63,601 bases of DNA, taken from NCBI GenBank assembly GCA_016184455.1, contig JACPCS010000076.1, positions 1-63,601 of the forward strand, read 5' to 3'. This DNA is from Acidobacteriota bacterium (GTDB lineage: Bacteria > Acidobacteriota > Vicinamibacteria > Vicinamibacterales > UBA2999). Positions 28,273-36,901 of this stretch are shown here, piece by piece. The translations under genes and the position numbers were made by a program. The notes under the pieces were generated by a model. That model did not search any database, was not told the origin of the DNA, and saw nothing but the letters and a program-made list of their open reading frames with translations. Position 1 is the first letter of the stretch, and each line of letters begins with the position of its first letter.

Positions 28273-28662
28273 ATGAACCGCATGGTGCTGCTGCTCGTTG
28301 CCGGCGTCGTGCTGGTGGCGGGGACCAGCCGCGTCGCGGCGCACCACTCGTTCGGCGCGACGTATGACTCGTCGCAGCGGATCGAGATCGAGGGCGTCGT
28401 CAAGGAGTTCGTCTGGCGCAACCCGCACTCGTTCCTCCGCATCGACGTGACCGACAAGGCTGGCGTGACCAAGACCTGGGCGCTCGAGTGGGGGTCGATC
28501 AGCCAGCTCACGGAGGCGAAGCTGACGAGAACCACGCTGCGGCCCGGCGACCGCCTCGTCATCACCGGCGAGCCGGCGCGCGACCAGTCGTCCCCGCGGC
28601 TGTTGATTGTCAGCATGCGGCGGCCGGCCGACGGCTGGTCGTGGCAGGGAAGAGTTGATTGA
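28273..28662 (+). CDS. DUF6152-type small secreted protein
   Basis: A 129-residue paralogue of the 1869 protein. The signal peptide ends RVAA, leaving His-His-Ser-Phe-Gly as the predicted mature N-terminus. The Pro-His motif is WRNPHSFLRIDV, and the C-terminus keeps RRPADGWSW. Transcription upstream probably stops at the repeat array at 28182-28254. An AAAGGAG site precedes the ATG. Confidence 0.82.
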   Translation: MNRMVLLLVAGVVLVAGTSRVAAHHSFGATYDSSQRIEIEGVVKEFVWRNPHSFLRIDVTDKAGVTKTWALEWGSISQLTEAKLTRTTLRPGDRLVITGEPARDQSSPRLLIVSMRRPADGWSWQGRVD

Positions 28663-28663
28663 C

Positions 28664-28736
28664 GAATTTACGCAATGACGGATTGCCGAATTGCAATGGC
28701 GCAATGCAATCCGTCAATTCGTAGATTCGTAAATTC
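28664..28736. repeat. AT-richer imperfect palindrome
   Basis: Outer arms GAATTTACG (28664-28672) and CGTAAATTC (28728-28736), plus inner arms TGACGGATTGC (28676-28686) and GCAATCCGTCA (28706-28716), form a 73-base imperfect palindrome. It fills the gap between two genes and is lower in GC than its surroundings. The right arm again shows a 7-base period (AATTCGT, AGATTCG, TAAATTC). Confidence 0.85.
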
Positions 28737-28740
28737 GCAA

Positions 28741-29568
28741 ATGGGGATGTTTGACAGGTTTGTGTCGGCTGCGGCGATCGTCGCGCTCGCCTTCGTCCTG
28801 CTGCAGGCTGACGCCGAAGGACACCCCTCGACTCGCGCTCGGGGTGGCCCGAGCAACGCCGAGGGCCAGGGGCGCGGACGTGCGGCAGGGCCTGGCGGCG
28901 GCAGCGCCCGCGCCGCCGCACCGCGCGATTACACCGGCACGTGGGTGTCGGTCGTCACCGAGCACTGGCATCTCCGCATGCTGATGCCGCCCAAGGGCGA
29001 CTACAGCATGCTGCCGCTCACGCCCGCCGCGCGGAAGATCGCCGACGCGTGGGATCCAGCAAAAGACACAGCCGAGGGGAACCAGTGCCGGTCGTACGGC
29101 GCCGCCGCCATCATGCGCGTGCCGTCGAGGCTCCACATCCAGTGGGCCGACGAGAACACGCTGCAGATGGAGATCGATTCCGGTACGCAGACACGGCTGC
29201 TTCGCTTCGGCGCCGGCGCGGCCCCCGCCGTCGCGCAGCCGACGTGGCAAGGCTACTCGGTGGCGTCGTGGGAGCCGATGGGCGGGCGCGCGGGCGGGCC
29301 GCTCAATGGCCGGCTGCGCGTCGTCACCACGCACATGCGCGCCGGCTATCTGCGCAAGAACGGCGTGCCGTACGGCGACAGCGCGCGGCTCGAGGAGAAC
29401 TTCGAGACGTTCGCCGAACCGAATGGCGACCGGTGGCTGGTCGTCACCTCGATCGTGACCGACCCGCAGTACCTGGCGCAGCCGTACGCCACCACGTACC
29501 CGTTCAAGAAGATTCCCGATCGCTCGGGATGGGATCCGACGCCCTGCCGCGTCGATGAACCGCGATGA
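28741..29568 (+). CDS. Secreted hypothetical protein, PDLxGVW-related
   Basis: A 275-residue protein starting at ATG 28741 (ATG 28747 is an alternative). The signal peptide is followed by a Gly/Arg/Ala-rich linker of about 45 residues, part of which is encoded by a hairpin-forming stretch at 28837-28854. The mature domain opens DYTGTWVSVVTEHWHLRML, then has QCRSYGAAAIMRVPSR, a GYSVASWEPM segment, RVVTTHMRAGYLRKNG and VTDPQYLAQPY. The protein whose start is cut off at position 1 probably belongs to the same subgroup. The function is unknown. Confidence 0.65.
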   Translation: MGMFDRFVSAAAIVALAFVLLQADAEGHPSTRARGGPSNAEGQGRGRAAGPGGGSARAAAPRDYTGTWVSVVTEHWHLRMLMPPKGDYSMLPLTPAARKIADAWDPAKDTAEGNQCRSYGAAAIMRVPSRLHIQWADENTLQMEIDSGTQTRLLRFGAGAAPAVAQPTWQGYSVASWEPMGGRAGGPLNGRLRVVTTHMRAGYLRKNGVPYGDSARLEENFETFAEPNGDRWLVVTSIVTDPQYLAQPYATTYPFKKIPDRSGWDPTPCRVDEPR

Positions 29569-29584
29569 ACTAACGGAGTGAACT

Positions 29585-30716
29585 ATGCGCATCTGCCTGC
29601 TCGGCTGCTTCGTCGCTCTGCTCCTCGCCGCCCAGGGACCCGTGGCGGCACAAACCGGTTCCGCGCCACGCGGCACGCCCGAGGCCGGCAAGGCCGTGTG
29701 GGCGCTCGGCAACACGTCGTGCCGCAACTGCCACGGCGGCGACGGTGAAGGCGCCTTCGGGCCCGGGCACGTCGTGCCGCAACTGCCACGGCGGCGACGG
29801 TGAAGGCGCCTTCGGGCCCGGGCTCGCGGGACGCATCGACCTCACGTACGAACGTTTCCGGGACTACGTCCGCAACCCCGTCGGGCGGATGCCGGCGTAC
29901 GTGGAATCGGAGCTGACCGACCAGGAGATCGCGGATCTCGTGGCGTACTTCAGCAGCCTGCCGCCGGTGGTGAAGCCCGGTGCGTGGCGCGTCGAGCTCC
30001 CGAAGGACGCGGCGCGCGGCCAGCAGCTCGCCATTGCGGTGATCGGCTGCGGGCAGTGCCACGGGGCGACCTTCGAGACGCCGCGCCACGGCGCGGCCGA
30101 GGTCGACGGCGACTTCGAGTGGTTCAAGCGCATGGTCTACGACCACGTGGCGGCGCAGCGCGAGCAGTGGAAGCAGCTCGATCCGGCGATCACGCCGACG
30201 ACCCCGCAGCCCGCGGGCCCGCCCGGACGCAACCGCGTCCGCATGGGGAACTACTCGCCGCAGCGGCTCCCCGAGCCGGTTTTGAAGGAAATCTGGACGT
30301 GGGCGATGGAGGATCTCGGCAAGCTCGTGCCGCTCACGGCGCGGCTGACTGCGGGTCAGCAGGGCCTGAATGGCGCGACCTACAACGTGCAGGTCGCGAA
30401 CGCGGGCGTGAAGAGCAAGGGCCTCGCTGCCGAAGAGGTGACGGTCGAGATCGAGCTGCCCGAGAACGCGAAGGTCGTCACGGCAACCGGGACCGGCTAC
30501 CAGGGGCCGCACCGCAACAGCGAGGGCAAGATGGTGGCGGCCTGGCGGCTGCCGCGGCTCTCCGCCACCGAGCAGCAGATGCTGACGCTCACGCTCGCGC
30601 AGCCGGCGAGTGCGCTGCGCGGCGTGGTCCACTGGGCGAAGCCGGCCGTGAAGGCCGATGGCGAGGTGATGTTCGAGCTGGTGAGTGGCGGTCGCGGAGG
30701 CCGCGGAGGCGCGTGA
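29585..30716 (+). pseudogene. Secreted diheme cytochrome c, frameshifted by a tandem duplication
   Basis: The ancestral product had a signal peptide (MRICLLGCFVALLLAAQ) and two c-type haem sites: SCRNCHGGDG near residue 45 and GCGQCHGATF. The rest is a c-type domain with a Gly-rich end (GGRGGRGG). A perfect 55-bp tandem duplication at 29713-29822 includes the first haem-binding motif and shifts the frame. The present first frame stops at 29803 after 72 residues (ends PRRRR), and the rest is open only in the next frame. Removing one copy restores one continuous protein of about 358 residues. The stop overlaps the DUF6644-like gene by one base, so this cytochrome was probably the electron carrier of that module. 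Confidence 0.85.
29713..29822 (+). repeat. Perfect 55-bp tandem duplication inside a cytochrome c gene
   Basis: Positions 29713-29767 and 29768-29822 are identical. The unit encodes the haem-binding segment TSCRNCHGGDGEGAFGPG. Its length is 3n+1, so the second copy cannot be translated in frame with the first. Confidence 0.96.
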
Positions 30717-31183
30717 TGGCCCTGCTGACCTGGCTCGAGTCGTCGGGCCTCTCGACCTGGGTGCGCGAAGGCGAAACGATCTGGGCGTTCCCCACCATCC
30801 TGACTCTTCACACGTTCGGCATGGGCCTGCTGGTCGGCTCCAGCGTGGTCATCGATCTGCGGCTGCTGGGCGTGGGCAAGCGGCTGGCGCTCGCACCGCT
30901 GCGGACGCTCTTCGGCGTGATGTGGGCCGGCTTCTGGCTCAATCTCGTGACCGGATCGCTCCTGTTCGGCGCCGACGCCACGCGGCGCGGCGTCGATCCG
31001 CTGTTCATGACCAAGCTCGTGTTCGTCGCCATCGGCGTCGCGACGGTCGTGTTGATGCGGCGCAGCGTGTTCGATGCGCCGGAGGGCGCGCCGGCGCCCT
31101 CCGGAAAGACGCTGGCGATCCTGTCGCTGGTGGCCTGGACCGCCGCGGTGACCACGGGCCGTCTGCTCGCCTACGTGTCATAA
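30716..31183 (+). CDS. DUF6644-like membrane protein (second copy)
   Basis: A 155-residue integral membrane protein, the same length as the copy at 21730. Shared motifs are WLESSGLSTWVREGE, LHTFGMGLLVGSS, IDLRLLGVGKRL, VTGSLLFGADATRRG, KLVFVAIG and GRLLAYVS. Its ATG overlaps the cytochrome c stop by one base, which supports translational coupling of cytochrome and membrane protein. The next gene is the larger membrane partner. The function is unknown; see the 21730 entry. Confidence 0.75.
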   Translation: MALLTWLESSGLSTWVREGETIWAFPTILTLHTFGMGLLVGSSVVIDLRLLGVGKRLALAPLRTLFGVMWAGFWLNLVTGSLLFGADATRRGVDPLFMTKLVFVAIGVATVVLMRRSVFDAPEGAPAPSGKTLAILSLVAWTAAVTTGRLLAYVS

Positions 31184-31199
31184 CCCGGAAGGACGAGAT

Positions 31200-32150
31200 A
31201 TGGGCCTGACGATTCCGCACATCCATCTCTTGCTGAACCACGTCCCGACGGTGGGCACTGTCGCCGGCGTGGGACTGCTGCTCCTGGCGCTGGTCCGTCG
31301 CAACGATCATCTGCTGCGCGCGAGCTTCGAGGTGCTGTTCGTCGTCGCGCTGGCGACGCTGCCGGTCTATCTGACCGGGGTCGCGGCGGGCAATGCCATC
31401 ATCGAACTCGAGGGCGTGTCCGACGACGCCATTCGGACGCACGAAACGGCGGCGCTGCTCGCCTTCGTCTGGATGATGATCACCGGCTTCTTCGCGTGGC
31501 TCGCGCTCTGGCAGGGCCGCCGGCTGCCGCAGCTCCCGCGCGCGAGTGTCGGTGCCGTCCTGCTGCTCTCGGTCGTCACGCTGGCGCTGATGGGCCGGGC
31601 GGCGACGATCGGCGGCGAGATCCGTCATCCCGAAATCCTGGTGAACCCGGAACCGGCCGCGGCCGCGGTGGGCGCGCCGGTGGGGTGGCTGCAGAGCGCC
31701 GTCATCGCGGACTTCGTCACCCAGTACCCCTGGGTCTGGCCCGCCGCCGAGGCGCTGCACTTCCTCGGACTCTGTCTCGTGCTCGGCGTCCTGCTCGCGG
31801 TGAACCTGCGCATTCTCGGCGCGATGAGGGCGCTGTCGTTTGCCTCGCTCCACCGGTTGCTGCCCTGGGGGATGCTGGGCTTCGCCCTGAATCTCGTCAC
31901 GGGCATGTTGTTCTTCATTGCTGCGGCTACGCAGTACACGGAGAACATCGCGTTCCTCTGGAAGGTGATCTTCCTCGGACTTGCCGGCGCGCATCTGCTC
32001 TACCTGACGGTGTTCTCCAACACGTGGGGGCTGCAGGCCGAGGCCGAGGCCGCGCCGCTCGACAAGCTCGTGGCCGCCGGCGGCATCGGCGCATGGGTCG
32101 GCGTGATCTACTGGGGCCGCATGCTGCCCTTCATCGGCAACGCGTTCTAA
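31200..32150 (+). CDS. Polytopic membrane protein, second copy of DUF6644 partner
   Basis: A 316-residue membrane protein with about eight hydrophobic segments, paralogous to the 22194 product. The shared features are HIHLLLNHVPTVG, TGVAAGNAI/SGNAAHDV, ETAALLAFVWMMITG, MGRAATIGGEIRHPEI (versus MARAATVGGQIRHPEI), WPAAEALHFLGLCLVLGV and VNLRILGAM. His residues in these segments are kept in both copies. An AAGGACGAG site precedes the ATG at 31200. Confidence 0.72.
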   Translation: MGLTIPHIHLLLNHVPTVGTVAGVGLLLLALVRRNDHLLRASFEVLFVVALATLPVYLTGVAAGNAIIELEGVSDDAIRTHETAALLAFVWMMITGFFAWLALWQGRRLPQLPRASVGAVLLLSVVTLALMGRAATIGGEIRHPEILVNPEPAAAAVGAPVGWLQSAVIADFVTQYPWVWPAAEALHFLGLCLVLGVLLAVNLRILGAMRALSFASLHRLLPWGMLGFALNLVTGMLFFIAAATQYTENIAFLWKVIFLGLAGAHLLYLTVFSNTWGLQAEAEAAPLDKLVAAGGIGAWVGVIYWGRMLPFIGNAF

Positions 32151-32190
32151 ATCACAAATCACAAATCACAAATCACATCGCTCATCACAA
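32151..32190 (+). repeat. Tandem AAATCAC repeat (7-base period)
   Basis: AAATCAC is repeated perfectly about three to four times after the stop of the membrane protein, then decays. A shorter run of the same unit occurs at about 52095-52110. It lies directly before a short open frame at 32191. Confidence 0.85.
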
Positions 32191-32298
32191 ATGGACTTGA
32201 TAATCATCGTTACGGTCGTTGTCGTGCTGGCGCTGGCACTGCTCGGGGCGGCCGGGTACTGGATTGACGCCGGCGCCGATCGGCAGGAAGGCGCTTGA
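32191..32298 (+). CDS. Possible 35-residue single-pass membrane peptide
   Basis: A short frame that starts with ATG. It encodes MDLIIIVTVVVVLALALLG, a single hydrophobic helix, followed by a short charged tail (YWIDAGADRQEGA). It fills the gap between the repeat array and the amidohydrolase gene. No good ribosome binding site precedes it, because the repeat abuts the ATG. The length and composition suit a small membrane protein, but it could be a chance frame. Confidence 0.4.
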   Translation: MDLIIIVTVVVVLALALLGAAGYWIDAGADRQEGA

Positions 32299-32320
32299 AA
32301 ACGCGCGTCCGGGGGGAACT

Positions 32321-34015
32321 ATGAGGAAGACACAGACGCGTCGTGTGTGGCTCGCGGGTGTCGTCGCCGTCGCGGCGGCTCTCGTCTCGTCGGCCGGCGC
32401 CCAGCAGCCCGCCGTGGATCTCGTGCTGACCAACGGCAAGATCATCACGGTCGACGACCGCTTCCAGGTCGCGCAGGCCGTGGCGGTTCGGGGCGAGCGT
32501 ATCGTCGCCGTCGGCACCAATCAGGAGATCGCGCGCCTCGCGGGTCCCTCGACCCGCCGCATCGATCTCCGCGGCCGCTCGGTCGTTCCCGGTCTCATCG
32601 ACAACCACGCCCACTACATGGAAGAGGGCGTGCTCTGGACCGACGAGTTGCGTCTCGACAACATCACGACGCGCAAACAGGCGCTCGAGATGATCCGCGC
32701 GAAGGCCGCTTCGCTCCCGGCGAACCGGTGGGTGTACACGCTCGGCGGCTGGTCACGCGATCAGTTCACCGACGACAACCGGCCGATCACCAAGGCGGAG
32801 CTCGACCAGGTGGCCCCGAATCATCCGGTGCTGCTACAGGTCACGCGCGAGGAGACCTACCTGAACAGCCGTGCTGTGGAGGCGCTGGGGCTCGCCAAGC
32901 GGAAGGACCCGTGGATCGTGCGCGACGCGAGCGGTCAGCCGACGGGGGTTCTCGACGCGCGCGGTCCCTATTTCGGTCCTGCGACGGGCGTGTCCGAGGC
33001 GATCCCGCGTCCGACGCTCGCGCAGGTCGAAGCCAACAGCATGGCGATGATCCGCGAGCTCAACGCATCGGGCCTCACCGCGTCGAGCGGCACGTGCCCG
33101 GACGAATTCATTCCGATCTTTCAGCGGTGGGCGAAGGAAGGCCGGCTGAACAAGCGCTTCTTCTGCATCGTGGCGCTCAACATGGGGAACAATGCCGACA
33201 CGGTAACGAAGAACCTGCCGAAGATCGCCGAGCTGAAGCTGTTCCAGGGCGATAACTGGGTCGATCTGACTGCGTACGGCGAAGGGCTGTACGGGCCGGC
33301 GGGCGACAGCATGGTCGCGCCGAAGGGCACGCAGCGGCCCGAGGACTTCGAGCAGTGGGGCCGCATCGCGCGCGAGGTGGCCCGCGCCGGTATGCCGCTC
33401 CACGCGCACACGACCCTCGACCACACGTTCAACGGCTTCCTCGAACAGATCGAGAAGATCAACCGCGAGTTCCCGGTCCGGAACCTCCGCTGGGTGCTCA
33501 TCCACAATGAGCAGGTCGGCCCGGCCCATCTGGAGCGGATGAAGAACCTGGGCGTCACAGCCGCGATCCAGCCGCGCGCGACCATCATGGGGGGCATGTT
33601 CCTCCGCGCGCACGGGGATCGCGCGTACGCGATGCCCGACTTCAGGCTCATTCAGGACAGCGGCATCATCTGGGGCCTCGGCACCGACGCGTTCGAGGTC
33701 AACCAGTACAAGCCGTTCGTCACGCTCTCGTTCGCCGTCACCGGCAAGATGGTCGGCGGCACCGTGGTCAACCGCCGGCCCGTCACCCGGGAAGAAGCGC
33801 TGATTGCGCACACGCGCGGCAGCGCGTACCAGATCCTGCAGGAGAACAATCTCGGGTCGATCAAGGCCGGCAAGCTGGCCGACATGGTGGTCATCGATCG
33901 CGACTACCTGACCGTCCCGGCCGATCAGATCAAGGACATCAAGTCGGTCATGACGATCGTCGGCGGGCGGATCGTCTATGACGCAGCCGCACCTTCATCC
34001 ACGTCGACGCGTTAG
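32321..34015 (+). CDS. Amidohydrolase family protein (YtcJ-like), secreted
   Basis: A 564-residue protein; the start is ATG 32321 after CCGGGGGGAAC. It has a signal peptide, then VDLVLTNGKIITVDD, the standard beta-strand opening of YtcJ-type amidohydrolases, and the metal-binding VPGLIDNHAHY. Further supports are HAHTTLDHTFN, LIHNEQVGP, WGLGTDAFEVN carrying the catalytic Asp, and LGSIKAGKLADMVVIDRD near the C-terminus. Length and layout match the family. It is probably a zinc-dependent periplasmic amide or ester hydrolase with unknown substrate. Confidence 0.88.
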   Translation: MRKTQTRRVWLAGVVAVAAALVSSAGAQQPAVDLVLTNGKIITVDDRFQVAQAVAVRGERIVAVGTNQEIARLAGPSTRRIDLRGRSVVPGLIDNHAHYMEEGVLWTDELRLDNITTRKQALEMIRAKAASLPANRWVYTLGGWSRDQFTDDNRPITKAELDQVAPNHPVLLQVTREETYLNSRAVEALGLAKRKDPWIVRDASGQPTGVLDARGPYFGPATGVSEAIPRPTLAQVEANSMAMIRELNASGLTASSGTCPDEFIPIFQRWAKEGRLNKRFFCIVALNMGNNADTVTKNLPKIAELKLFQGDNWVDLTAYGEGLYGPAGDSMVAPKGTQRPEDFEQWGRIAREVARAGMPLHAHTTLDHTFNGFLEQIEKINREFPVRNLRWVLIHNEQVGPAHLERMKNLGVTAAIQPRATIMGGMFLRAHGDRAYAMPDFRLIQDSGIIWGLGTDAFEVNQYKPFVTLSFAVTGKMVGGTVVNRRPVTREEALIAHTRGSAYQILQENNLGSIKAGKLADMVVIDRDYLTVPADQIKDIKSVMTIVGGRIVYDAAAPSSTSTR

Positions 34016-35132
34016 GGGGCTGGCGCGCCCGGTTATCACGGGCGCGCTCGTCGTCTGCCTCGCGACCGTCGTCGCGGCCGCGCGCCGTCAAACGGCTCCA
34101 CCGCGGCCGCCGATGGCCGAGGAGGTCTTCAAGAACATCCAGGTCCTCAAGGGCATCCCCGTCGACGAGTTCATGGGGACGATGGGGTTCTTTGCGTCGG
34201 CGGTGGGCTTGAACTGCACCGACTGCCACGTCGACGAGAGCGGCGGCAACTGGGCGCGCTATGCCGACGACAACGCGCTGAAGCAGCGGACCCGCCAGAT
34301 GATCGTGATGATGAACACGATCAACCGCACGAACTTCGGCGGACGCCAGGTCGTCACCTGCAACACCTGCCACCGCGGGACGCCGAAGCCGAACGTGATG
34401 CCGAGCCTCGACGCGCTCTATGGACCGCCGCCGCCCGACGAGCCGGGCGATCCGTTCGAGCAGGCGCCGGGTCAGCCGCCCGCCGAGCAGATTCTCGACC
34501 GCTACCTGGCCGCGATCGGCGGCGCCGCGCGCGCGGCGGCGCTCCGGAGCTTCACCGGCACGGGCGCCTACCTGGGCTTCGACGATCCATCCAAGGTGCC
34601 GCTCGAGATCTATGCGCGGGCGCCCGGCCAGCGCGCCACGGTCGTCCACGGCTTCTCGGGCGAGACGACCAGCGTGGTCGACGGCCGCAACGCCTGGATC
34701 GCCGCGCCGCCCACCGACAGGCCCGTGCCGCTGCTGCCGCTCACCGGCCAGGAGCTCGAAGGCGTCCGGCTGGAGGCGGAGCTGCTGTTTCCGTCGCGCA
34801 TCGAGGAGTTGCTCACGCGGTGGCGCGTCGGCGTGCCGGCGGTCCTTGGCGACCGCGACGTGCAGGTCGTGCAGGGGACGACCGCCGGCGGCGCCGTCGC
34901 GACGCTCTGTTTCGACGCGGAGACCGGGCTGCTGGTGCGCCTCGTGCGCTATGCGGCTTCGCCAATCGGCCGGCTGGTGACGCGCGTCGACTACGACGAC
35001 TACCGAGAGGTCGCCGGCGTGCGCATGCCGTTCCGCTGGACGGTGAGCTGGCTGAGCGGCCGCTCGACCTACGAGCTGACCGACGTGCAGCCGAACGTGC
35101 CGATTCCCGACGCGCGGTTCGCGCGGCCCTGA
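33978..35132 (+). CDS. Secreted c-type cytochrome, reaction-centre cytochrome subunit-like
   Basis: The ATG lies inside the 3' end of the amidohydrolase gene (38-base overlap). The 384-residue product has a signal or anchor segment. Residues about 50-140 form a domain with PPMAEEVFKNIQVLKGIPVDEFMGTMGFF, two haem motifs, LNCTDCHVDE and VTCNTCHRGTPKPN, and an MMVMMNTIN-like helix. This is the pattern of the photosynthetic-reaction-centre cytochrome c subunit family found in non-phototrophs. The C-terminal 240 residues are a beta-rich domain related to lipoprotein carriers such as LolA (GTGAYLGFDDPSKV, DYDDYREVAGVRMPFRW). Confidence 0.8.
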   Translation: MTQPHLHPRRRVRGLARPVITGALVVCLATVVAAARRQTAPPRPPMAEEVFKNIQVLKGIPVDEFMGTMGFFASAVGLNCTDCHVDESGGNWARYADDNALKQRTRQMIVMMNTINRTNFGGRQVVTCNTCHRGTPKPNVMPSLDALYGPPPPDEPGDPFEQAPGQPPAEQILDRYLAAIGGAARAAALRSFTGTGAYLGFDDPSKVPLEIYARAPGQRATVVHGFSGETTSVVDGRNAWIAAPPTDRPVPLLPLTGQELEGVRLEAELLFPSRIEELLTRWRVGVPAVLGDRDVQVVQGTTAGGAVATLCFDAETGLLVRLVRYAASPIGRLVTRVDYDDYREVAGVRMPFRWTVSWLSGRSTYELTDVQPNVPIPDARFARP

Positions 35133-35141
35133 GGAGGTGTT

Positions 35142-36071
35142 ATGACCAACGCGACGAAACGGGCCCTCGGCGTCTCCGCGGTGCTTCTCGGTCTTGCCCT
35201 GCCCGGCCCGGCCGCGGCGCAGAGTATGCCCGGCCGCAAGGTGGTCGAGGTCGCGAAGGACGTCTACACGATGACCGGCGCCGGCAGCAACGCCAGCTTC
35301 GTGGTGACCGATGAGGGCGTCCTCGTCTTCGACAGCGACATCCGCAACAACGACCTGCCGTTCATCCGCAAGGTGACCGACAAGAAGGTCATCTATCTCT
35401 TCGCCTCGCACGCCTCAGGCGATCACTCGACCGGCGCGTGGTACTTCCGCGAGGACAAACCGGTCTACATCGGCACCCGCGATCAGATCCGCGCGTACTA
35501 CCAGAACGAGTTGAAGGAGTTCAACGAGCGGAAGGCGCAGGGGCTGCCGCTCTACAAGGGCGCGGAGCTCCCGCCGCCGTCGCTCGGCTTCGACGGCACG
35601 ATGAGCGTGCTCATGGGCGGCCTGACCTTCCAGGCGAGAGCAGAAGGGTACGGCCACACGAGCGGCGACATGACGATGTACATCCCGCAGCGGCGGGTGA
35701 TGTTCATGGGCGACCTGCTGAACAACGAGGTGCACCCGGGGCAGGCCGAGGCGGCCGGGGTCTTCTTCGCGAACATTCAGGGGACCATCGATATCCTCAC
35801 CCGCATCATCGACCGCAAGCTTCCGGTCGACACCTACGTGCCCGGCCACGGGGCCGTCCATGTCGGACGCGGCGTCCAGGACGTGATCGATCAGCGCGAC
35901 TACTTCGTCATGATGCGCGACGAGGTGGCGAAGATGGTGATGGCGGGCAAGACGCTCGACCAGATCCTCAAGGAATTCAAGGTGCCGCAGCGCTTCGCGC
36001 ACTACGACCCGGGCCGGCTCCCGGGTATACTCCGCCTGTTCTACAACCAGCTGATCGAAAAAGGACTGTGA
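35142..36071 (+). CDS. Metallo-beta-lactamase-fold protein
   Basis: A 309-residue secreted protein that follows the cytochrome by 9 bases, with GAGGAGG ahead of the ATG. The signal peptide ends AAAQ. The metal motif is LFASHASGDHSTGAW: SHxSxDH keeps the first His and the Asp-His but has Ser at the second His. Later motifs are GYGHTSGDMTMYIPQRRVMFMGDLLNNE and VPGHGAVHV. It is more complete than the paralogues at 146 and 27159. It is probably a hydrolase with unknown substrate. Confidence 0.78.
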   Translation: MTNATKRALGVSAVLLGLALPGPAAAQSMPGRKVVEVAKDVYTMTGAGSNASFVVTDEGVLVFDSDIRNNDLPFIRKVTDKKVIYLFASHASGDHSTGAWYFREDKPVYIGTRDQIRAYYQNELKEFNERKAQGLPLYKGAELPPPSLGFDGTMSVLMGGLTFQARAEGYGHTSGDMTMYIPQRRVMFMGDLLNNEVHPGQAEAAGVFFANIQGTIDILTRIIDRKLPVDTYVPGHGAVHVGRGVQDVIDQRDYFVMMRDEVAKMVMAGKTLDQILKEFKVPQRFAHYDPGRLPGILRLFYNQLIEKGL

Positions 36072-36073
36072 TC

Positions 36074-36901
36074 GTGAGACGAGCGCTCTTCGGATGCGCC
36101 GGTGCGGTGGTGTTGCTGCTGGCTCTTCCGTCCGCCGGTCTGCCGCAGGTGTGGAACTCCCCGGGGCTCAGCCCGGCGGAATTCAAATCGATGCCGCCTG
36201 GCGGGCCCGCGCTGCGCCACGACATGTCCGGGACGTGGGATGCCGGCGCCGCCGGCATCGGCGGGGCCGCGCAGGAAGCCGAACGTGAGGCTGCGCGCGC
36301 GCCGTTCACGCCTCTCGGCGAGGAGATGATGCGGCGCAACAAGCCCGGCAACGGGCCTCGTGCGGCGCGCGTGTCCGAGATCAACGACCCGCTGTCGACC
36401 CTCGGCGACCCGACGGGATTCCCCCGGCTGGTGTTGTACGAGCTGCGGCCCCTCCAGATCGTGCAGACGCCGAATCAGGTGCTGATGCTGTACATGTTCG
36501 AGAAGCGCTGGCGGGTCATCTGGACCGACGGCCGGGCGCTGCCGACGAACCCGGATCCGCGGTGGTACGGGTATTCGGTCGGCCGATGGGAAGACGACTC
36601 GACGTTGGTGGTCGAGACCATCGGCACGGACGACCGGACCTGGCTGGACAATTCCGGCGATCCGCACAGCGGCTCCTTGCGCGTCGTCGAACGCTATCAC
36701 CGCATCAATCAGAACACGCTGGAGCTGACGGTCACGATCGACGATCCGCAGGTCTACACGAAGCCGTGGACGGCGCGAAACAGATTGCCGATGAAGTTGA
36801 TGCCGCCCGATACCGACCTGATGGAGATGATCCCGTCGGCGTCCGAGGCGCAGCTCTACTCGCGGGACATTGCGAGCCAGACGAAAGGGCAGCAGCCATG
36901 A
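36074..36901 (+). CDS. Secreted PDLxGVW-related protein (tandem pair, first)
   Basis: About 275 residues. I chose the GTG at 36074 because AAGGA lies at 36061-36065; a GTG at 36068 is possible. The signal peptide is followed by VWNSPGLSPAEFKSMPPGGPA. Family motifs are MSGTWDAGAAG, a PRWYGYSVGRWEDDSTLVVETIG segment, DPHSGSLRVVERYHRIN and DPQVYTKPWTARN. It is the close tandem paralogue of the next gene; they share an ATGA overlap and read colinearly. The function is unknown. Confidence 0.7.
   Translation: MRRALFGCAGAVVLLLALPSAGLPQVWNSPGLSPAEFKSMPPGGPALRHDMSGTWDAGAAGIGGAAQEAEREAARAPFTPLGEEMMRRNKPGNGPRAARVSEINDPLSTLGDPTGFPRLVLYELRPLQIVQTPNQVLMLYMFEKRWRVIWTDGRALPTNPDPRWYGYSVGRWEDDSTLVVETIGTDDRTWLDNSGDPHSGSLRVVERYHRINQNTLELTVTIDDPQVYTKPWTARNRLPMKLMPPDTDLMEMIPSASEAQLYSRDIASQTKGQQP

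Noticed and set aside
29745..30716. Separate cytochrome c gene starting at GTG 29745
   Set aside because: The start falls inside the first copy of the 55-bp duplication and lacks a signal peptide. A frameshifted single gene explains both frames better.
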